A stretch of DNA of 64,000 bases. It comes from Paenibacillus chibensis. Its GTDB lineage: Bacteria; Bacillota; Bacilli; Paenibacillales; Paenibacillaceae. Positions 7,780-17,476 of this stretch are shown here, piece after piece. Numbering within the stretch: position 1 is the first letter of the stretch; each line of letters begins with the position of its first letter. The stretch is taken from assembly GCF_004001045.1 (NCBI RefSeq), contig NZ_BIMK01000003.1:1-64000 (forward strand). The letters run 5' to 3'. Position numbers and translations under genes: made by a program. The notes below the pieces were generated by a model. It searched no databases, was not told the DNA's origin, and was given only the letters and a program-made list of their open reading frames with translations.

Positions 7780-9987
7780 TTAGCCTTCATCCCTTTCCGT
7801 CCTTGCCAAAAACGACATCCAGCGGGGAATCCACCAGTTGGCTCTGCCCATCAGCTTCATCAAAGCAGGAACCAGCAGAATGCGAACGACGGTCACATCA
7901 ATCAGCACGGATGCGGTCAGCCCGAGCCCAAGCGCCTTCATCAGCTCATTATCCGTAAACATGAAAGCACCCGCGACAACGGCAAGAATCAGCGCCGCCC
8001 CAGTGATCATGCCTCCGGTTCTCTGCAATCCTATGGCCGTGCTGCGTTCATTATTCCTTTCATTATGATAAGCCTCCGAAATGCGCGAGAGCATCATCAC
8101 TTCATAGTCCATCGAAATACCGAATACCACGCAAAAAATCAATACCGGCAGTACCGCGAACACGCTGCCTGTATAAGTAACATGAAGCCATTCGGCTCCG
8201 AATCCCCGCTGAAAAACGAGCGTGACTAACCCGAAGCTGGCTCCAAGGCTCAGCAGATTCATGACCACCGCTTTCAACGGCAGCAAGACGGAGCGGAAGG
8301 CAGCAAAAAGAATGATATAAGTCAGGATCAGAACGGTAGCGAGTACATAAGGAATACCGCTCTGAATCCGATCCATAATATCCAGCTTATAGGCCGGCGG
8401 ACCTGTCACGTAAAAAGCATGTACGCCACCCGGCGGCTGCTGCCGAAGCTCCCGCACCAGCGTGACCGTTTCCGGATCTGTTTCTCCGCCCTCAGGCACG
8501 ACGGCGATAAGCACCGCATGACCTTTCGCAGCATGACGCTGTTCGATCTCGCTGCGAAGCTCGTCGCTGACGACGGCATCATCCTCCTTCAGGAAGCTTG
8601 CATAGCTTTCAACCCGGTGGACTCCCGGGTGATTCCGCAGCGAAGACATATATGACTTGACCAGCTTGATCGAGGAGGAATCCTCATAGGGCCGATCCAG
8701 TTCGATCGCGATCGTGATGGCGCTTAGTTCTTTCATGTCGTAAGCCTTTTTCATCAGCTCCGATCCATAACGGGAAGCATACGTCGGGGGAAGCACTTCT
8801 GCTGAAGGAATCCCGAGCTTCATATGTAGAGCAGGCAGCATGGCTGCGAGCAGTGCAGCCACAACCATAACGGAGACGATCGCAGGCCGGGCCATGATAA
8901 GATCCGAGATGCGTACCCATGCCCGGCCGCTCTCTTCCCTTTTCACCTTGAGCCTGACCGGCCAGGCAAATATCCGGTGTCCCAAAATGGCAAGCAGCGC
9001 CGGCAGCAGCGTGCTGGCGGCCAGCACAGACACCAGGACGACCAGCATGCCGCCAAGCGCCAGCGACCTGAAAACGGGAAGCGGGATGAAATTCAGGGCC
9101 AGAAGTCCGGCCATGACGGCCCCTCCGGAATAAAGCACCGACCTGCCCGCAGTCCGGCATGCCGCATTCAGCGCTCCCTCTACTTCGCCCTTTTTCAGTT
9201 CCTCGCGAAAGCGGCTCACCATGAACAGCGCATAATCGATGCCTACGGCAAGGCCGAGCATCGTAACCATATTCGGCAGAAAATTACTCAGCGGCACGCC
9301 CCGGGCCGCTACAAAATAGAGACTGCCCAGGGTTACCGCCACACTGCCAAGCCCGACCGCTACCGGCAGCAACGCAGCCGGGAAACTGCCAAACAACAGC
9401 AGCAAAATCAAAAACGCCGCTGGAATCCCGAAGGATTCAGCGCGGAAAATATCTTGCCTTACCGCACTGCTCATATCGTGATACACCGCCAAGTTGCCGG
9501 TGATATAAGCACGGGTTCCGCTCACTTCGGGAACGGCTGCTTTGATCTCCTCAAAATGGCCCAGCGCATCACCGGATGGCTCATTGAGCAGGACGGTAAA
9601 GGCCGTAATGGAATCCTCGGCGGTCTGCCGTGACGCAATGCTTGCATACATGTCCCGGACAAACGGCTGGGCGCGCAGCGGGGCTAGTTCTTCCCACAGC
9701 CTTTTCTGCGCTGCGGATGTGGTCAAATTCTCTCCGTTCGTGCTCTCAAGCACGATCTCCAGCGAAGCGGCGGACATGCCCAGCTTATCCTCAAGAAAGG
9801 CAATCCCCCGCTCGGAGGAGCTTCCGGTCGGCGTAAAGCCGCTGTCCTGCAGCATCGAAGGCGTACGGACAGCGAAAAACCCGAGAAGACAAATCAAAAA
9901 GACCCATGCCAGAGCGACAGCCCAGCGGTAGCGGAACATGATGCTGCCCCACTGCCGGTTTGGTGCTTTGTTCTGTCGCTCCATCAT
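7780..9987 (-). CDS. MMPL family RND transporter
   Basis: Inner-membrane exporter of 735 residues built as two MMPL halves, each with one N-terminal helix, an extracytoplasmic domain and five clustered helices. The family signatures are seen twice: GLAVGIDYALFMVSRFREEL near residue 245 and VFGISMDYEVMMLSRISEAY near 640, with the proton-relay Asp-Tyr pairs. Relatives move lipids, siderophores or surfactants by proton motive force. The ATG at 9987 has AAGGAGG 8 bases upstream; the longer open frame would overlap the HD-GYP gene. Only 13 bases separate it from that gene, so they may be co-transcribed. Substrate unknown. Confidence 0.9.
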   Translation of the reverse strand: MMERQNKAPNRQWGSIMFRYRWAVALAWVFLICLLGFFAVRTPSMLQDSGFTPTGSSSERGIAFLEDKLGMSAASLEIVLESTNGENLTTSAAQKRLWEELAPLRAQPFVRDMYASIASRQTAEDSITAFTVLLNEPSGDALGHFEEIKAAVPEVSGTRAYITGNLAVYHDMSSAVRQDIFRAESFGIPAAFLILLLLFGSFPAALLPVAVGLGSVAVTLGSLYFVAARGVPLSNFLPNMVTMLGLAVGIDYALFMVSRFREELKKGEVEGALNAACRTAGRSVLYSGGAVMAGLLALNFIPLPVFRSLALGGMLVVLVSVLAASTLLPALLAILGHRIFAWPVRLKVKREESGRAWVRISDLIMARPAIVSVMVVAALLAAMLPALHMKLGIPSAEVLPPTYASRYGSELMKKAYDMKELSAITIAIELDRPYEDSSSIKLVKSYMSSLRNHPGVHRVESYASFLKEDDAVVSDELRSEIEQRHAAKGHAVLIAVVPEGGETDPETVTLVRELRQQPPGGVHAFYVTGPPAYKLDIMDRIQSGIPYVLATVLILTYIILFAAFRSVLLPLKAVVMNLLSLGASFGLVTLVFQRGFGAEWLHVTYTGSVFAVLPVLIFCVVFGISMDYEVMMLSRISEAYHNERNNERSTAIGLQRTGGMITGAALILAVVAGAFMFTDNELMKALGLGLTASVLIDVTVVRILLVPALMKLMGRANWWIPRWMSFLARTERDEG

Positions 9988-10000
9988 GGGATCTGCCTCC

Positions 10001-11110
10001 TTAATACTCCAAAGAAACGGGCATGGCATCTGTTCCGTCCACATCCGTGATAATGACGGATAGCTTACGGGCCAAGTCCATTTCATACGGCGTCTGCAGC
10101 GTTTGACCTTCCGCGTCGCCGAATATTCGAATGACAGGCCGATGCGGCGTGCTCAGATGAATCTTTGATACGACGCCCGTTTCGCCCGTGCTCAGTTTTA
10201 CGGTTAATCCCGGCGGATAGATCACGACCCTGTCCCGGAACAGCTCCAGCTTTTTCTGATCATATAACGTGCCCGAACCGGCGTACAGAACCTCCGCTGC
10301 CTGATGAGGAAGCATCGCCGGTCGATAAACCCGATGCGAGGTCATCGCATCATAGGAATCGGCAAGGGCTACCCACTGCGCGTATTCGTGGATATCGTTG
10401 CCTTTGATGCCGCGCGGATACCCGCTTCCATTCAGCCGTTCATGATGCTGGAAAGCACAGTGCGCCGCCAAGAGGGGGATGTTGGGCTCATCTTTTAATA
10501 TTTTGTATCCAATCTCTGTGTGTGCCTGCATCATATGGAACTCTTCATCCGTCAGCTTCTGCGGCTTAAGCAGAATACGCTGCGGTATCTGGGTCTTGCC
10601 GATATCATGCAATAAAGCCCCCAGACCGAGCACCATCAGCTGATCCTCCGAGTAGCCGTTAGCGATCCCGAGAATGAGTGAATACACGCATACGTTAAGC
10701 GAATGCTTATACAGATAATGGTCTGCCGTATTCATATCCATTAGCAAAATCATCGATTCCTCTTGGGAACTGACATCCTTCAGGATGGATTCCATGACTT
10801 TGCTGAAGTCCTTTCCCAGGTGAAAATAGCTTTTGACCATCTTGGAGGTTTCCGACAAACGCTGAAAGTTTTTCCTTATGTTCTGAAGGGCGTTGCGGCG
10901 TGTCTCCTCTTGAAGCATCTCCGGAATGGCTATGCCCTCCGTCAAACTGTCTTCTATGTAAATATAACCGATGTCCAGCTCAATAAGCCGCCGAATCAGC
11001 TGAGCCGTCAACGTGACGCCATCTGCCAGAAGAATGACGCCCTCATCGCTATAGATCTTCTTGCCGATTCTCATTCCTTCCTGAAGCTTCCGAACGGGTA
11101 CCAAACGCAA
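10001..11110 (-). CDS. HD-GYP domain protein, probable cyclic-di-GMP phosphodiesterase
   Basis: A 369-residue protein with no transmembrane segment. Residues 1-60 form a DUF3391-like N-terminal module (VPVRKLQEGMRIGKKIYSDEG), the HD-GYP domain spans about 120-290 with HSLNV, HDIGK, HTEIGY and FQHHERLNGSGYP, and a C-terminal ~70-residue beta-rich tail contains VKLSTGETGVVSKI. All metal ligands and the GYP triad are intact, so hydrolysis of c-di-GMP is likely. The start is TTG at 11110 with GGAGAGGA upstream. A second HD-GYP protein of the same build is at 14484-15533. Confidence 0.9.
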   Translation of the reverse strand: MRLVPVRKLQEGMRIGKKIYSDEGVILLADGVTLTAQLIRRLIELDIGYIYIEDSLTEGIAIPEMLQEETRRNALQNIRKNFQRLSETSKMVKSYFHLGKDFSKVMESILKDVSSQEESMILLMDMNTADHYLYKHSLNVCVYSLILGIANGYSEDQLMVLGLGALLHDIGKTQIPQRILLKPQKLTDEEFHMMQAHTEIGYKILKDEPNIPLLAAHCAFQHHERLNGSGYPRGIKGNDIHEYAQWVALADSYDAMTSHRVYRPAMLPHQAAEVLYAGSGTLYDQKKLELFRDRVVIYPPGLTVKLSTGETGVVSKIHLSTPHRPVIRIFGDAEGQTLQTPYEMDLARKLSVIITDVDGTDAMPVSLEY

Positions 11111-11130
11111 AGCATATCCTCTCCTGCCCT

Positions 11131-11167
11131 GAATAACGGACTAAAGGCGGCCAAGGCGCCGTTATTC
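11131..11167 (-). repeat. 9-bp inverted repeat ahead of the HD-GYP gene
   Basis: GAATAACGG (11131-11139) and CCGTTATTC (11159-11167) are perfect complements around a GC-rich 19-base interior. It lies between uppP and the HD-GYP ribosome site. No T-run follows, so it may be an operator or an mRNA structure rather than the uppP terminator. Confidence 0.45.
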
Positions 11168-11249
11168 GCTTATTCTGTATGAATCCCTATGAATTCCAGT
11201 GCCGATACCGTGATTCGTTTCCGCCTGCCTTGGCCAGGTAAAGGAAGAA

Positions 11250-12077
11250 TCAGCGCATGATGAAGAGCCAAAAAACAATGGCCAAAAGGAAGCGGTACAC
11301 CGCAAAATGGGTAAGCCGTATTTTTTGGATCAGTTTCATGAACACGATCACGACAATATAGGCAACCACAAAAGCAAGAATAAAACCGATCGCGAACAAT
11401 CCCAGCGTATCCTTGGACAGATTCTTATAGGAATCCAGCATCTCATAACCGGAAGCCGCGACCATGATCGGAATCGCCATCAAGAACGAAAAATCAGCCG
11501 AAGCTTTATAGCTTGCCCCTGCAAGCATCCCCCCGGAAATCGTGGAGCCCGAGCGCGAAAAACCAGGCCATAATACGGACAGAATTTGATAAATGCCGAT
11601 CATGAACACCTGCTTGTAAGACAAATCATCCATCGTTTCAGCCGTAATTCTGGCCTTAGACTTATTAAACCATTCTGCAAAGATCATAAACACACCGCCA
11701 GCGATCAATGCCCAAATCACGGTGCTGGCGCTGAACAGGCTTTTAATGAAATCACGCGCAAAAAAAGCGACGATTAGTGCCGGCGCAATGCCGATAATAA
11801 CATGCAGCAGATTCAGACGCTTGCGCGGAACAAGGCTGCCTGCATCGTTATTCATTCTTTTGATGCCGAATAAATCGAGAATTCTCCGCCAATACACCAG
11901 TGCGATCGCGAGGATCGCCCCCAGCTGGATAACCACCTCGAACGTTTTCATCACCGGATCCTGATCATTGTAGCCAAGCAGCTTCGAGGTCAGAATCATG
12001 TGACCGGTAGAAGATACGGGAATAAATTCCGTGATGCCTTCCACGATACCTAAAATAATCGCCGTAATTGTATCCAT
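11250..12077 (-). CDS. uppP: Undecaprenyl-diphosphatase UppP (BacA family)
   Basis: Membrane phosphatase of 275 residues that recycles undecaprenyl diphosphate for cell-wall synthesis; over-supply gives bacitracin tolerance. Both family signatures are present: GIVEGITEFIPVSSTGHMIL at residues 10-29 (with the catalytic Glu/His) and the PGFSRSGSTISGGML loop near residue 170. About seven to eight transmembrane segments are visible and the length is normal. The ATG has GGGAGGA 5 bases upstream. A second, unrelated enzyme for the same reaction (BcrC-like) is coded at 27858-28448. Confidence 0.95.
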   Translation of the reverse strand: MDTITAIILGIVEGITEFIPVSSTGHMILTSKLLGYNDQDPVMKTFEVVIQLGAILAIALVYWRRILDLFGIKRMNNDAGSLVPRKRLNLLHVIIGIAPALIVAFFARDFIKSLFSASTVIWALIAGGVFMIFAEWFNKSKARITAETMDDLSYKQVFMIGIYQILSVLWPGFSRSGSTISGGMLAGASYKASADFSFLMAIPIMVAASGYEMLDSYKNLSKDTLGLFAIGFILAFVVAYIVVIVFMKLIQKIRLTHFAVYRFLLAIVFWLFIMR

Positions 12078-12098
12078 TGCTTCCTCCCTCAGGAAATC

Positions 12099-13535
12099 TT
12101 AACGGGCCTGCACCCATCTCTTGTGCTCACATTCGCTCAGGCTGAGCGGCCGCTGAAGTTCAAGCCGCAGCAAATCGCGGAGAAAGTCGGGCAGCATAAA
12201 TTCGGGATCCTGTCCCTTGGCAATATGTTCGTAGCCGATGCCGAATGTGAACATATCTAGCGTACCGACCTCATATTCTTGTTCGTCCTGCAGCGCTTCG
12301 CCCGAGAATGTAATTTGGACAATCCTATCATAAGGGATTCGGGCTGCATCATACAAGACTTCTAAACCGTCCACCGCAACATTCCCCAAAATTTCGCCAC
12401 GGAAGCCGAATCCCCTGATTTCCCTGCTCCAGAATTCGGAGAGCAGGCTTTGCTCGAGCGTAAGCCGAATGTCCTTGCCTTTCAGCTTGACGATGCAAGC
12501 GTTAATCGGCGACGGACAAAGCGTATGCAGCATTCCGGCCGATATCTCCCCCTCTGGAAGCGGACCTAGCAGCTGGCCTGTATTGACCAGCGAAATGCCG
12601 GTTTTGGTGTAGCTGCGGACCGCTTGAGCCAGCAGGTTGCCAAAAGGGGATTCCGCCGTATGGTCCAGCGGCAATATGCGATCGGTTATCGCCACGGTCT
12701 CGCTTAATGTATCTTCGGCATGCATGCGGTGTTTGGCCAGGGCGTTTCCTACTGTTTCGTCCAGAATGTGTGAATCGACAGGCACACACCCTCCTTCCGT
12801 CACCCGATAGGTGCCATCCGGCTGTTCCTGCATCCGAATTCTGCCCACATAGCTCCCGAACTTTCCCGCCCCGCAGACCGTTGTATTGCCAATCTGAAGC
12901 GGTTTTTCAAGCAGGTGATGGGTATGTCCTCCCAGAATGACATCCAAGCCTTGAAGCTCCTCTGCGAGCCTCTGGTCCGTTGACAGCCCGAGATGGGACA
13001 ACAGAATGACGATGTCCGCTTCGGCACGGAGCATCTCCACCTCACGTTGAATCGCCTCCTCCGGCTTCAGGGCGCGAAGACCCAACAGCTCGTAGAATGC
13101 CGAAAACGGAGCCGTTGCCCCTGTAATTCCCAGCTTAATGCCGCCTTTTTCAATGATCGTATGCTTTTTCATCCAGGAGGGCGGCTCCCCTGTAGCCTCC
13201 TCGACAATATTGCAGCATACCACCTGCGCGAGTAACCCGGCGTAGGCTCTGCCCAGATCCTCCGGCGTCAACGTCAGTCCCTCATTGTTTCCTATTGTAA
13301 TAACGTCATATCCGGTCAAATTTATTATATCGACATTGGCTTGACCCATCGTGCCTTCGGTTTCCACCGCCATCCGGTCCATGTGATCCCCGATATCCAC
13401 CAGCAGCAGAGGACTTCCTTTTTCCGCTTCACGCTGATTGGCAACGTAGGCAGCAATGGAGCTAACCTGTTCGAAATGGCTGTGTATATCGTTCGTATGC
13501 AGAATGGTAATGGTTTTAGGCTCGCTTTGTTGCAT
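12099..13535 (-). CDS. Bifunctional metallophosphatase / 5'-nucleotidase, YunD-like
   Basis: A 478-residue protein of the UshA/5'-nucleotidase fold: an N-terminal metallophosphoesterase domain (about 1-270) with LHTNDIHSH, DIGDHMDR, TIGNNEG and GGHTHH, then a 5'-nucleotidase C-terminal domain. No signal peptide is seen, so it should be cytoplasmic, as for Bacillus YunD; the GNNE in place of the usual GNHE also fits that subgroup. The ATG at 13535 with GGGAGGACGAC upstream is preferred to an earlier start that lacks a site. Its stop is 21 bases from uppP, so they may be an operon. Substrate likely a nucleotide or cyclic nucleotide. Confidence 0.87.
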   Translation of the reverse strand: MQQSEPKTITILHTNDIHSHFEQVSSIAAYVANQREAEKGSPLLLVDIGDHMDRMAVETEGTMGQANVDIINLTGYDVITIGNNEGLTLTPEDLGRAYAGLLAQVVCCNIVEEATGEPPSWMKKHTIIEKGGIKLGITGATAPFSAFYELLGLRALKPEEAIQREVEMLRAEADIVILLSHLGLSTDQRLAEELQGLDVILGGHTHHLLEKPLQIGNTTVCGAGKFGSYVGRIRMQEQPDGTYRVTEGGCVPVDSHILDETVGNALAKHRMHAEDTLSETVAITDRILPLDHTAESPFGNLLAQAVRSYTKTGISLVNTGQLLGPLPEGEISAGMLHTLCPSPINACIVKLKGKDIRLTLEQSLLSEFWSREIRGFGFRGEILGNVAVDGLEVLYDAARIPYDRIVQITFSGEALQDEQEYEVGTLDMFTFGIGYEHIAKGQDPEFMLPDFLRDLLRLELQRPLSLSECEHKRWVQAR

Positions 13536-13667
13536 TGCTGTCGTCCTCCCTTTCTTTCCGGGTCCAGTCTGTCCTATCGTTTGCTGTCCTCTAGGGCATA
13601 AGCATAACATTTTCAAGGCGGATATGGTATATTGAAGACACTAACATCCTTGTTCGAGGTGAAAAAT

Positions 13668-14390
13668 ATGCTTCTTCGCATTCAATTATTCGCAGGTCTT
13701 GCAGAAAGACTGCAAACATCCTTTCTTACCTATTCCGTGCAAACATCCGAAATTACCGCCGATGCGTTGAAACTAGAGCTGTCCAAGTCCTATCCGGAGG
13801 CTGCTTCGCAGATCTCCGTTTCTTTTGTTGCCGTCAATCAGGAATATGCTCCGGGGGACTACCTTATTACGGAAGGCTCGGAAATCGCCCTCATTCCACC
13901 CGTCTCCGGCGGGGATGGACAAGCCCCGGTTCATGCCGAGTCACAGGACGGCCGCTACTGCATCACGGACCAACCGCTATCGGTGGACGAAGTAACCCGC
14001 AAAGTGCTTCATCCGGATCATGGCGCGGTCCTGTCCTTTGTCGGCACCACACGGGAAATGACAGGCGAGCAGCGTACCGTCCATCTTGAATATGAAGCCT
14101 ACATCCCCATGGCACTCTCCCAGCTGGAGTCGATCGGAAAGGATATTGCCTCCCGCTGGCCGGGAACCCTGTGTGCCATTTCCCACCGCATAGGCAAAGT
14201 CGACATCATGGAAACCAGTGTCATCATCGCCGTGTCAACAGGACACCGGGATAACTGCTACGAAGCAAGCCGCTATGCAATAGAAAAATTGAAGCAGTCG
14301 GTCCCGATTTGGAAAAAGGAAATCTGGGAAGACGGTTCGGAATGGAAGGGCCATCAAAAAGGCCCGTGGGACCCCACCGCAAGTTTGTAA
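13668..14390 (+). CDS. Molybdopterin synthase, MoaD-MoaE fusion
   Basis: Molybdenum cofactor synthesis enzyme in which both subunits are fused (240 residues). Residues 1-82 are a MoaD ubiquitin-like fold ending in PPVSGG (Gly81-Gly82), the residues that must be freed and thiocarboxylated in normal MoaD. Residues ~100-240 are MoaE, with VGTTRE, LEYEAYIPMA, HRIGKVDIMET and the catalytic-lysine block IWKKEIWEDGSEW. The ATG at 13668 has GAGGTG 6 bases upstream; the frame is open further back without a site. It stands alone between a phosphoesterase and an HD-GYP gene, with no other moa genes in the window. Confidence 0.92.
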   Translation: MLLRIQLFAGLAERLQTSFLTYSVQTSEITADALKLELSKSYPEAASQISVSFVAVNQEYAPGDYLITEGSEIALIPPVSGGDGQAPVHAESQDGRYCITDQPLSVDEVTRKVLHPDHGAVLSFVGTTREMTGEQRTVHLEYEAYIPMALSQLESIGKDIASRWPGTLCAISHRIGKVDIMETSVIIAVSTGHRDNCYEASRYAIEKLKQSVPIWKKEIWEDGSEWKGHQKGPWDPTASL

Positions 14391-14407
14391 GTTCGGTAAT
14401 ATCAGCA

Positions 14408-14436
14408 TTGTCAATCCATTTTTTTCTTGATATGAT
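14408..14436 (+). promoter_or_regulatory. Sigma-A promoter for the second HD-GYP gene
   Basis: TTGTCA at 14408-14413 and TATGAT at 14431-14436 are separated by exactly 17 bases, about 50 bases before the TTG start at 14484. Confidence 0.75.
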
Positions 14437-14483
14437 AGTTGATAACAGATGTCGAATTTTGAAGAAATGGAGTGACGGATTGC

Positions 14484-15533
14484 TTGAAAGTGCATGTCAC
14501 AGACTTAAAACCAGGCGACAGACTGATGGAGGATACCTTCAATGAGTACGGCCTTCACGTGTTGCAAAAGGGCACAGAGCTGAATGAGGAAGAAATCAGA
14601 AAGCTGATGCAGCATGGCGTGAACTATGCGGACATTGACCCTGCTGTCCATCAGCCTGTGATCCCTATGATCCATCCGCAGCAGCATGAGCTCCTATTAA
14701 AAACCAAGCCCTTCATTGAGCAAGCGGTAGACGGATTCGAAAGCATGTACTTGGAAGCGTTAGCAACCGGACGCTTTAATGAAAACGTGGTAGACGACAT
14801 CATGGAGCCTCTGGTCGACCAGTTGAAAGAGCATAAGGATGTTGTGTCTCTCATGCTCTGCTTTGACCAGAATGACGATTATACATACAACCACTCGATG
14901 CAGGTAGGCATCTTATCCTACTATATCGCCTCCTGGCTGGGATTCTCCAGAGAGGAAGCTTACGAAGCGGGCAGAGCCGGTTATCTGCACGACATCGGCA
15001 AATGCCAAATTCCGGGCAGCCTGCTGAACAAGCCAGGCAAGCTTACGCCTGAAGAATTTGAAATTATGAAGCAGCATACGACATACGGCTATGAAATCAT
15101 TCGCAGCTCCACCGTTGATACGATCCCGGCACTGGTTGCGCTGCAGCATCATGAACGTGATGACGGAAGCGGATATCCCCATGCGATCGATAAAAAGGAG
15201 ATCCATCCTTTCTCGCGGATTACCGCCGTGGCGGACGTATTCAGCGCCATGAGCATGAATCGCGTGTACCAGTCCAAGCAGGAGCTGCTAACGGTCATGC
15301 GGGAGCTGCACAGCATGAGCTTCGGTAAACTGAGTGCGAACGCTACCCAGGCCTTTATCCGCCATATGCTTCCCAATTTCATTGGCAAGCATGTCATTCT
15401 CACAACCGGAGAAACAGGTACTATCGTGATGACCAACCCGGCCGACTTCTTCCGGCCGCTCGTCAATACCGGGGACCGCTTTATCGACCTCTCCTCTGAA
15501 CGTGATATCGGCATTGATCAAATCTTTTTATAA
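14484..15533 (+). CDS. HD-GYP domain protein, probable cyclic-di-GMP phosphodiesterase
   Basis: A soluble 349-residue protein with the same plan as the one at 10001-11110: N-terminal module (KVHVTDLKPGDRLMEDTFNEYG), HD-GYP core with HSMQV, HDIGK, HTTYGY and LQHHERDDGSGYP, and a beta-rich tail with VILTTGETGTIV. The core motifs are complete. The TTG at 14484 is chosen because GGAGTGA lies 8 bases upstream and the protein then begins like its paralogue; a GTG at 14472 would overlap that site. It has its own sigma-A promoter and a bidirectional terminator. No GGDEF or PilZ gene is nearby. Confidence 0.9.
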   Translation: MKVHVTDLKPGDRLMEDTFNEYGLHVLQKGTELNEEEIRKLMQHGVNYADIDPAVHQPVIPMIHPQQHELLLKTKPFIEQAVDGFESMYLEALATGRFNENVVDDIMEPLVDQLKEHKDVVSLMLCFDQNDDYTYNHSMQVGILSYYIASWLGFSREEAYEAGRAGYLHDIGKCQIPGSLLNKPGKLTPEEFEIMKQHTTYGYEIIRSSTVDTIPALVALQHHERDDGSGYPHAIDKKEIHPFSRITAVADVFSAMSMNRVYQSKQELLTVMRELHSMSFGKLSANATQAFIRHMLPNFIGKHVILTTGETGTIVMTNPADFFRPLVNTGDRFIDLSSERDIGIDQIFL

Positions 15534-15537
15534 AAGC

Positions 15538-15583
15538 AAAAAAGGTGCCCGAGCGACTCTGAAGTCGCTGCGGGCACCTTTTC
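15538..15583. terminator. Bidirectional terminator between HD-GYP gene and sufB
   Basis: AAAAGGTGCCCG pairs with CGGGCACCTTTT and an inner AGCGACT/AGTCGCT stem continues it with one bulged G. A-tract and T-tract flank both sides, so it can end the HD-GYP transcript and the convergent suf transcript. Confidence 0.9.
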
Positions 15584-15627
15584 TATATTGTATTCGCAAA
15601 AGGCAACCGGTATCTGGCTTAGCCAGA

Positions 15628-17025
15628 TTAGCCGATCGAGCCCTCCATCTCGAACTTGATCAAGCGGTTCATTTCTACCGCATATTCCATCGGCAGTTCC
15701 TTCGTGAACGGCTCGATGAAGCCCATAACGATCATCTGCGTCGCTTCCGCTTCCGTCAGACCGCGGCTCATGAGGTAGAACAACTGATCCTCAGACACCT
15801 TCGAAACCGTTGCTTCGTGTTCCAGAACGATGTTGTCGGTTTTGATCTCGTTGTACGGGATCGTATCCGAAGTGGACTCGTTATCCAGAATCAGCGTATC
15901 GCATTTAATGTTGGATTTGGCTCCGTCCGCGTTGCGACCGAAGGAAGCCAGACCGCGGTACGTTACTTTGCCGCCATGTTTACTGATCGATTTCGATACG
16001 ATCGTGGACGTCGTATCCGGAGCCAAGTGGATCATTTTCGCACCGGCGTCCTGATGCTGGCCTTTGCCGGCAACCGCGATCGACAATACCATGCCTTTCG
16101 CGCCGCGTCCTTTCAGAAGGACCGCAGGATATTTCATCGTCAGTTTCGAGCCGATGTTGCCGTCAACCCATTCCATGGTTGCATTTTCTTCGGCAACGGC
16201 ACGCTTGGTCACGAGGTTGTAAATGTTAGGTGCCCAGTTTTGGATCGTCGTGTAACGAACGCGGGCATCCTTTTTACAGATGATCTCTACGACCGCGCTG
16301 TGCAGCGAGTTCGTGCTGTAGATCGGAGCCGTACAGCCTTCAACATAGTGAACAAAGCTGCCTTCGTCAGCTATGATGAGCGTACGTTCGAATTGTCCCA
16401 TGTTCTCGGAATTGATCCGGAAATAGGCCTGCAGCGGGATTTCGCATTTAACGCCTTTCGGAACGTAGATAAAGCTTCCTCCGGACCATACCGCGCTGTT
16501 CAGAGCCGCAAATTTGTTATCGGATGGCGGAACCACCGTCGCAAAATGCTCTCTCAAAATTTCAGGATGCTCTCTGAGCGCCGTATCGGTATCCATGAAG
16601 ATAACGCCTTGGTCTTCGAGGTCCTTTTGCATATTGTGGTATACGACTTCGGATTCGTACTGGGCGGATACGCCAGCGAGGAACTTCTGTTCCGCTTCTG
16701 GAATACCCAGCTTGTCGAAGGTTTCCTTGATTTCGGAAGGAACCTCTTCCCAGGTCTTGCCTTGCTTTTCGGAAGGTCTTACATAGTACTGGATATCGTT
16801 AAAATCCAGCTCGTCGAGGTCGCCGCCCCATTTAGGCATCGGCATTTTCTCGAACTGCTCAAGGGATTTCAGACGAAACTCCAGCATCCATTCCGGTTCG
16901 TTTTTGATTTTGGAAATCTCGGTCACAATTTCACGGGTCAAACCTTTGCCTGTTTGAAATACCGCTTTATGTTCGTCACGGAACCCGTATTTGTACTCTT
17001 CTATTTCAGGGGCCTTTTTAGCCAT
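15628..17025 (-). CDS. sufB: Fe-S cluster assembly scaffold protein SufB
   Basis: Component of the SufBCD scaffold on which Fe-S clusters are built in the cytoplasm; 465 residues, the standard length. The beta-helix core and the conserved C-terminal end ([20 protein letters not shown]...[13 protein letters not shown]) are clear. The ATG at 17025 ([15 protein letters not shown]) has GGGAGG 9 bases upstream; seven codons of open frame before it are ignored. Last gene of sufCDSUB, 17 bases after sufU, and closed by a bidirectional terminator. A long open frame opposite to it (15502-17052 on the plus strand) is a codon-bias shadow. Confidence 0.97.
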   Translation of the reverse strand: MAKKAPEIEEYKYGFRDEHKAVFQTGKGLTREIVTEISKIKNEPEWMLEFRLKSLEQFEKMPMPKWGGDLDELDFNDIQYYVRPSEKQGKTWEEVPSEIKETFDKLGIPEAEQKFLAGVSAQYESEVVYHNMQKDLEDQGVIFMDTDTALREHPEILREHFATVVPPSDNKFAALNSAVWSGGSFIYVPKGVKCEIPLQAYFRINSENMGQFERTLIIADEGSFVHYVEGCTAPIYSTNSLHSAVVEIICKKDARVRYTTIQNWAPNIYNLVTKRAVAEENATMEWVDGNIGSKLTMKYPAVLLKGRGAKGMVLSIAVAGKGQHQDAGAKMIHLAPDTTSTIVSKSISKHGGKVTYRGLASFGRNADGAKSNIKCDTLILDNESTSDTIPYNEIKTDNIVLEHEATVSKVSEDQLFYLMSRGLTEAEATQMIVMGFIEPFTKELPMEYAVEMNRLIKFEMEGSIG

Positions 17026-17042
17026 GGGTTCGAACCTCCCTA

Positions 17043-17476
17043 TCATTTATGATTATGCTGATCCTCGTCAATGCCTTTCCGCAGCGCATTCCACGCTAGC
17101 GTGGCGCATTTGATGCGGGCAGGAAACTTGTTAACTCCGGACAAAGCTTCAATATCCTCGTAATCGTCGAATTGGACGTCTTCCCCTTGCATGAGCGAGG
17201 AGAATCGGGTTGCCAGCTCCTTGGCCTCTTCAACCGATTTGCCTTTGACGGCTTCGGTCATCATCGAGGCGGAAGACATGCTGATGGAGCAGCCTTCGCC
17301 CGTATACTTGGCATCCTGAACGATTCCATCTTCCACTTTAAGCTGCAGTGAAATCTTGTCGCCGCAGGTCGGATTATTGAGATCTACCGTAACGGTTCCG
17401 TCTTCGAATTTACCCCGGTTGCGCGGATTTTTGTAATGATCCATAATCACGCGCCGGTACAAGTCATCAAGTTGCA

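Noticed and set aside
10001-10086. Longer start for the MMPL gene
   Set aside because: Would overlap the HD-GYP gene and lacks a ribosome site, while AAGGAGG precedes the ATG at 9987.
15502-17052. 516-codon plus-strand open frame
   Set aside because: Fully opposite to sufB; no domain, composition reflects codon bias of the real gene.
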